48,314 nt of DNA from contig NZ_PCNZ01000029.1 in assembly GCF_002975175.1 (NCBI RefSeq), forward strand, positions 1 through 48,314. The letters run 5' to 3'. The position numbers were made by a program, and so were the translations under genes. This document shows, piece by piece, positions 44,581 to 48,314 of this stretch. The DNA is from Bacillus sp. MYb209 (GTDB lineage: Bacteria; Bacillota; Bacilli; Bacillales; Bacillaceae_G). Under the pieces are notes generated by a model, which worked only from the letters and a program-made list of their open reading frames with translations, did not search any database and had not been told where the DNA came from. Positions within the stretch are counted from its first letter, which is position 1; every line of letters begins with the position of its first letter.

Positions 44581-47500
44581 TTAAATATCAGGTGTTTCTG
44601 TAGAAGTACTTATTTTTCTGCGGGAGCGTCTTTTTCTCCCGATTTTATCTAATAGTTCATACATAACGGGAACGACTACTAATGTAAGAACCGTTGAGAC
44701 TGCCAAACCACCGATTACAACGACGGCCAGACTTTTGGATACCATACTTCCTGCTTGAGATTGACCGAATAGGAGTGGTAGCATAGCGACGATTGTTGTT
44801 ATAGCTGTCATAATAATTGGGCGCAATCTAGTAGATCCAGCTTCTAGTAAGGCTTCTCTTGTTTCCATACCGTTTTCCCGATTTTGTTGCACTCTTTCTA
44901 TTAATACAATAGCGTTTGTAACGACAATCCCGATTAACATTAATGCGCCGATTAATGAATTTACGTCAACAGGTGTTCTTGAAATGATTAATCCTAAAAT
45001 ACCACCGACAGCAGCTAATGGTAAAGAGAATAAAATCGCGAAAGGAGCACGTGCTTGCCCGAAGGTGATAACCATAATTAAATATACAATCCCAATTGCA
45101 ATCCCCATAATTTTGAATAAATCTGTGAAATTTTCTTGCATAGACGCGGTAGCACCTGCGATATTTACTTTTGCTCCGTTAGGTAAATCTAAGTCGGCTA
45201 TAGCCTTGTTTACTTCTGCGCTTACTTTACTTAAATCTTCACTTGAAGCTTCTGCAGTAATTTGTATCGTTTCTTTCCCATCTTTATGGAAAATTTCTGT
45301 TTGAAGTCGCTTTTCTGAAATAGTTGCAATGTCTTTTAAAGGAATTGGTCCGTTAATAGGTGATAGTATGTTTGTGTTTAAAATATCTTCTTGTTTGTTA
45401 ATGGATGCCTTTTTATGTTCTATCATAATAGTTGTTTTTTCATTATTGATTGAGATTTCCCCAATAGGAGATTTCTTCATAAGGAATGATACTTGTTGTG
45501 CTGCTAATTCTGGTGTTAAACCGAGTTGTTCCGCTTTTGTTTGATCGATATGAATTTGCCATTCTTTTTTAGAGTCTTCTATATTTGTTTTTACTTTAGA
45601 GAGATCGTCCATACTTTTTAGTTTTGTTTCGACGATGTTAGCGGCCTTTTTTAAATTTGTTTCGTTAGTAGCAGTTACGTTAAATTGTAAGTTGTTTCCG
45701 CCTCCAGAGTCAGAGTAACTAGTTTTTATATAATCAAGTTCAGCTGGTTCAAAAGCATTATGCTCTTTTTTTAATTCTTTAATATATTGGTCGATATCAG
45801 ATCCTTTTTTAAAGACTACAAATATAGTTGCAAGATTGTTTTTAGTTGTCTGTCCCCATTGTGCATCTTCTGCGCTAGATCCCATTCGCAAAATAACATC
45901 TGTTACATCAGAATTAGAGAGTAGTTTCTTTTCAAAATCAAAGGCTTTTTGTTTTTTAGCTTCAGGATCATAATCGGTTGGAAATGTCATGTTAACGGAT
46001 AGCATTGTATCGTCCTCAGACTTTATGTTCGCTTTCGGTAGTAATATGTAGGCTGCAATGGATCCTGCAAACAATAAAAAAGAAGTGAGTAGAATGATAA
46101 ACTTATGAGAAAGAGCCCACTTTAATGTAGCGACATATCGCGGTGAAGAATGTGAATTGCGACGTTTTGTTTTTTTGAGTAGTAAAAAAGCCATAAGTGG
46201 AACAACTGTTAACGCAACGACTAAAGAAGAAAGGATAGAATATACAACTGCTAATACCATAGGTAACATTAGTTTACCGATTACTCCTGACACGAGGCCG
46301 ATAGGTAAAAAAACGGCGACTGTTGTTAAAGTAGAAGAGGTAATTGCGACTGCGACCTCTTTGGTTGCTTCAAGAATAATATTTTTAGAGAAGGTTTCTT
46401 TTTGTAAACGACGGAAAATGTTCTCGATTACAACGATACTATCATCGACGAGGCGTCCCACGGCAACGGCTAAGCCGCCAAGAGTTAGAATGTTAAGTGT
46501 GATGTTAGATTGATGGAGTAAAAATAGTGTTAATAAAATAGATAATGGAATACTAACGACAGCGATGAGTGTTGTTCGGAAGCTGCGTAAAAAGATTAAG
46601 ATAATGAGAGTTGCAGCAATTGCCCCGAGGATTACTTCTTTTCCCATACTAGTAACAGCATTTTCAACTTGCTCATGAGTTGAAGCTAGAAGTTTAATAG
46701 AAAACTGATCTTTATATTGCTTGCTTATATCTTTAATCTTTTTATCAATCTCTTTTCCAATTGCAACCGCGTTTTTACTCGGCTCTTTCATGATGACTAA
46801 TCCTGTTCCTTCTTCTCCGTTTATATGCGAGATGGTATCATGATGTTGTTTTAGTTCAATTTGAGCGACATCTTGTAACTTTACTTGAGGTGTAACGGTA
46901 ATATTTTTAATGTCATTTACATTTTTTATATCTCCGATGACACGAAGGTTGTATTCTTCCTTATTAACGGTAATTGCTCCGGCTGGAGTGGAAGTTTCTT
47001 TTCCTTGTAAAACTGCTAATACTTGCTCTGATGTTACATTTTTATCTTTTAGTTGGTTAGGGTCAAGTACGATGGATAATTCGGAAGTTGATTTTCCGAA
47101 AAACATAACATTGGCAACACCATCAATGCTTTCGAGTTGTGGTACGATTTCTTTCTCGATTTGTTTTTCGTCAGCTTTTGAAAATCCGTTCTGCTTCTGG
47201 ATGGTAATTTGAGCGAGTGGAATCATAGAAGTATTTAATTGGCTAACTACAGGCTTAGTTACAACTTTAGGTAATTTAATTGTATTAATTGCTTTTTCGA
47301 CTTCGCGTGCCGCGTCTTTCATATTTGCCTTGGATGTATATGCAATGTCGATGCGTGATAATCCCTCGTGTGTGGAAGAAGTGATGCCATCGATATGTTC
47401 TAAATTACGAAATTGTTTTTCAAGGGGATCAGTTACGTCCTTGGTCATCGTTTCAGCATCAAGCCCTTGTGATAATGTCGTGACAGTTATCGCTGGGTTA

Positions 47501-47625
47501 TCGATGCTTGGTAAAAATTCCATAGGTAATTTAGAGCCGGAATAAACGCCGAGTATGGAAATGAGAAAAACCATGATAATAATAGCGGCTCGGTTTTTCA
47601 ATGAAAATTTTGTTAACCTATCCAT
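44581..47625 (-). CDS. RND-family efflux permease (AcrB/SwrC-like)
   Basis: A 1014-residue inner-membrane RND transporter with 12 helices and two large external loops. Asp394 and Asp395 in GRLVDDSIVVIENIF are the proton-relay pair of helix 4, and the repeat arrangement of AcrB is clear. In Gram-positives the closest known relative is SwrC/YerP of B. subtilis, which exports surfactin-like lipopeptides and other amphiphiles. No adaptor (MFP) or TetR regulator gene is adjacent within the window, so it may work alone. GGAGG lies 8 bases before the ATG. Convergent with the kinase remnant. Confidence 0.93.
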   Translation of the reverse strand: MDRLTKFSLKNRAAIIIMVFLISILGVYSGSKLPMEFLPSIDNPAITVTTLSQGLDAETMTKDVTDPLEKQFRNLEHIDGITSSTHEGLSRIDIAYTSKANMKDAAREVEKAINTIKLPKVVTKPVVSQLNTSMIPLAQITIQKQNGFSKADEKQIEKEIVPQLESIDGVANVMFFGKSTSELSIVLDPNQLKDKNVTSEQVLAVLQGKETSTPAGAITVNKEEYNLRVIGDIKNVNDIKNITVTPQVKLQDVAQIELKQHHDTISHINGEEGTGLVIMKEPSKNAVAIGKEIDKKIKDISKQYKDQFSIKLLASTHEQVENAVTSMGKEVILGAIAATLIILIFLRSFRTTLIAVVSIPLSILLTLFLLHQSNITLNILTLGGLAVAVGRLVDDSIVVIENIFRRLQKETFSKNIILEATKEVAVAITSSTLTTVAVFLPIGLVSGVIGKLMLPMVLAVVYSILSSLVVALTVVPLMAFLLLKKTKRRNSHSSPRYVATLKWALSHKFIILLTSFLLFAGSIAAYILLPKANIKSEDDTMLSVNMTFPTDYDPEAKKQKAFDFEKKLLSNSDVTDVILRMGSSAEDAQWGQTTKNNLATIFVVFKKGSDIDQYIKELKKEHNAFEPAELDYIKTSYSDSGGGNNLQFNVTATNETNLKKAANIVETKLKSMDDLSKVKTNIEDSKKEWQIHIDQTKAEQLGLTPELAAQQVSFLMKKSPIGEISINNEKTTIMIEHKKASINKQEDILNTNILSPINGPIPLKDIATISEKRLQTEIFHKDGKETIQITAEASSEDLSKVSAEVNKAIADLDLPNGAKVNIAGATASMQENFTDLFKIMGIAIGIVYLIMVITFGQARAPFAILFSLPLAAVGGILGLIISRTPVDVNSLIGALMLIGIVVTNAIVLIERVQQNRENGMETREALLEAGSTRLRPIIMTAITTIVAMLPLLFGQSQAGSMVSKSLAVVVIGGLAVSTVLTLVVVPVMYELLDKIGRKRRSRRKISTSTETPDI

Positions 47626-48079
47626 AAGATAATTCCTCCAGTAGTTTATTTATAGTTTTGTGGGCACTTTCTTACTATATAACAAAAAATGGATATCTTT
47701 CATTAATTAAATGTAAAAAAATTCTAACAATAATCTTAAGTTAATATTTCGAGGGGAAGTTCGTTATTTGTGGAAGTAAAATTCCTGATTGGAGAGAAAA
47801 ATCATTAATTAAAGTTTTGCTCTAGTATAGTGGCCTCGTTTTTTGTTACTCTACATTTAAATGGTTATTTGTCCTTCTTAAGTAGAACTGTGGTAATTGT
47901 AAAATTTAAAAAGGAGAGGACTAAAGGTTAGGGAGTTGTTGTGAAATACCGCCTGGTTGATGATAGTGTATAGTAACTTGTATACAATCAAAATGGATGT
48001 TTTCAGTAGAAAGGATAATGGTTCTTTCTATAGAAGAAAGTAAGATAGATAACTTTTTGTATTTTTTTATAAAAAATAC
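47626..48079. other. Intergenic region between the RND gene and the rRNA promoters
   Basis: About 450 bases without a supportable gene. The left part should hold the RND promoter on the minus strand. Short open frames near 47935-48080 lack length and ribosome sites. I see no tRNA. Confidence 0.55.
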
Positions 48080-48108
48080 TTGTTATTTAAAAATCATGAT
48101 GGTATATT
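48080..48108 (+). promoter_or_regulatory. rRNA operon promoter P1
   Basis: TTGTTA (48080-48085), 17-base spacer, TATATT (48103-48108), on an A/T-rich upstream stretch that could serve as UP element. It lies 88 bases before P2. Confidence 0.75.
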
Positions 48109-48167
48109 AATAAACGTCGCTGATGCGGAAACGCAGAAAACGACAAAAAAGAAATTAAAAAACATAG

Positions 48168-48196
48168 TTGACATCGAAAAATGAAGATGTTAATAT
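48168..48196 (+). promoter_or_regulatory. rRNA operon promoter P2
   Basis: Consensus TTGACA (48168-48173), 17-base spacer, TAATAT (48191-48196). A leader follows containing the boxA-like antitermination element TTCTTTGAAAACTGAAC at about 48228-48244, typical of Bacillus rrn operons. Confidence 0.9.
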
Positions 48197-48297
48197 GATG
48201 AAGTCGCTTTTGAAGCGGCAAATAAGTTCTTTGAAAACTGAACGAAACAAACAACGTGAAACGTCAATTTTTATTTTTAGATGCTAGACAAACTAAC

Positions 48298-48314
48298 TTT
48301 ATTGGAGAGTTTGA
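48298..48314 (+). rRNA. 16S rRNA, first 17 bases only
   Basis: The window ends in TTTATTGGAGAGTTTGA, the known 5' end of Bacillus 16S rRNA. Tandem promoters and a boxA-like leader precede it. The rest lies outside the window. The exact mature 5' end is taken from family knowledge. Confidence 0.92.

Noticed and set aside
1-48314. CRISPR array, prophage, insertion sequence or toxin-antitoxin/defence island
   Set aside because: I saw no regularly spaced repeats, transposase, integrase, phage structural gene or recognised defence gene in the window.

Overview
The window is a stretch of chromosome from a Bacillus cereus group organism (B. cereus sensu lato). The evidence is the adjacent phospholipase C and sphingomyelinase genes behind an exact PlcR box, a sortase whose catalytic residues fall at the positions known for B. 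anthracis SrtA, two copies of a repeat that matches my memory of bcr1, a GerA-type germinant receptor operon, low GC content and strong Gram-positive ribosome binding sites. The gene order fits the group's core chromosome. I see no prophage, insertion sequence or CRISPR array. The species cannot be fixed from this sequence alone.

Layout. 1-2.3 kb: plcB and sph, secreted toxins under PlcR. 2.3-6.4 kb: a PLP-fold enzyme overlapping an FAD sugar-lactone oxidase, a VanZ/RDD membrane protein and a small hypothetical gene. 6.4-10 kb: a shortened bcr1 repeat, uppP, a soluble chemotaxis receptor cut short by an in-frame stop, and a CwlO/YocH-like 3D-domain wall protein behind a WalR box. 10-12.8 kb: an XRE regulator with a membrane partner, sortase A and a YHYH protein with a four-unit tandem repeat. 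12.7-25.7 kb: transporters (POT peptide, BrnQ, APC permease, NCS2 purine permease, CPA2 antiporter), mixed with a DUF2339 membrane protein, a large secreted protein of unknown role, a second XRE/membrane-protein pair and an acetyltransferase. 25.9-29.7 kb: qoxABCD, the aa3 quinol oxidase. 29.7-30.5 kb: a long intergenic region with an orphan palindrome. 30.5-34.2 kb: a C39-like protein, then an M20 amidohydrolase with a DUF3311/SSF symporter. 34.3-38.2 kb: a gerA-type operon (probably gerL) with a 45-codon extra gene. 38.3-40.8 kb: a full bcr1 copy and feoA plus a FeoB split in two. 41-44.5 kb: PhoP-box promoter, pstS-pstC-pstA without pstB, and a decayed P-loop kinase gene. 44.6-47.6 kb: an RND efflux pump. 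47.6-48.3 kb: leader and tandem promoters of an rRNA operon; the window ends in the first bases of 16S rRNA.

Working together. The window groups surface and secreted functions (toxins, sortase, wall protein), nutrient uptake (peptides, branched-chain amino acids, purines, phosphate, ferrous iron), respiration (Qox) and germination. Regulatory sites visible in the sequence tie genes to PlcR (quorum sensing), WalR (cell wall), PhoP (phosphate starvation) and probably a DtxR-family metal regulator. I found no clearly novel defence or mobile system. The best leads are the paired bcr1 copies sitting on stop codons with compensatory stem changes, the nonsense-truncated chemotaxis receptor, pstSCA without its ATPase, the split FeoB, the Phe-to-Leu change in the sphingomyelinase membrane hairpin, the two XRE/membrane modules and the tiny gene closing the ger operon.
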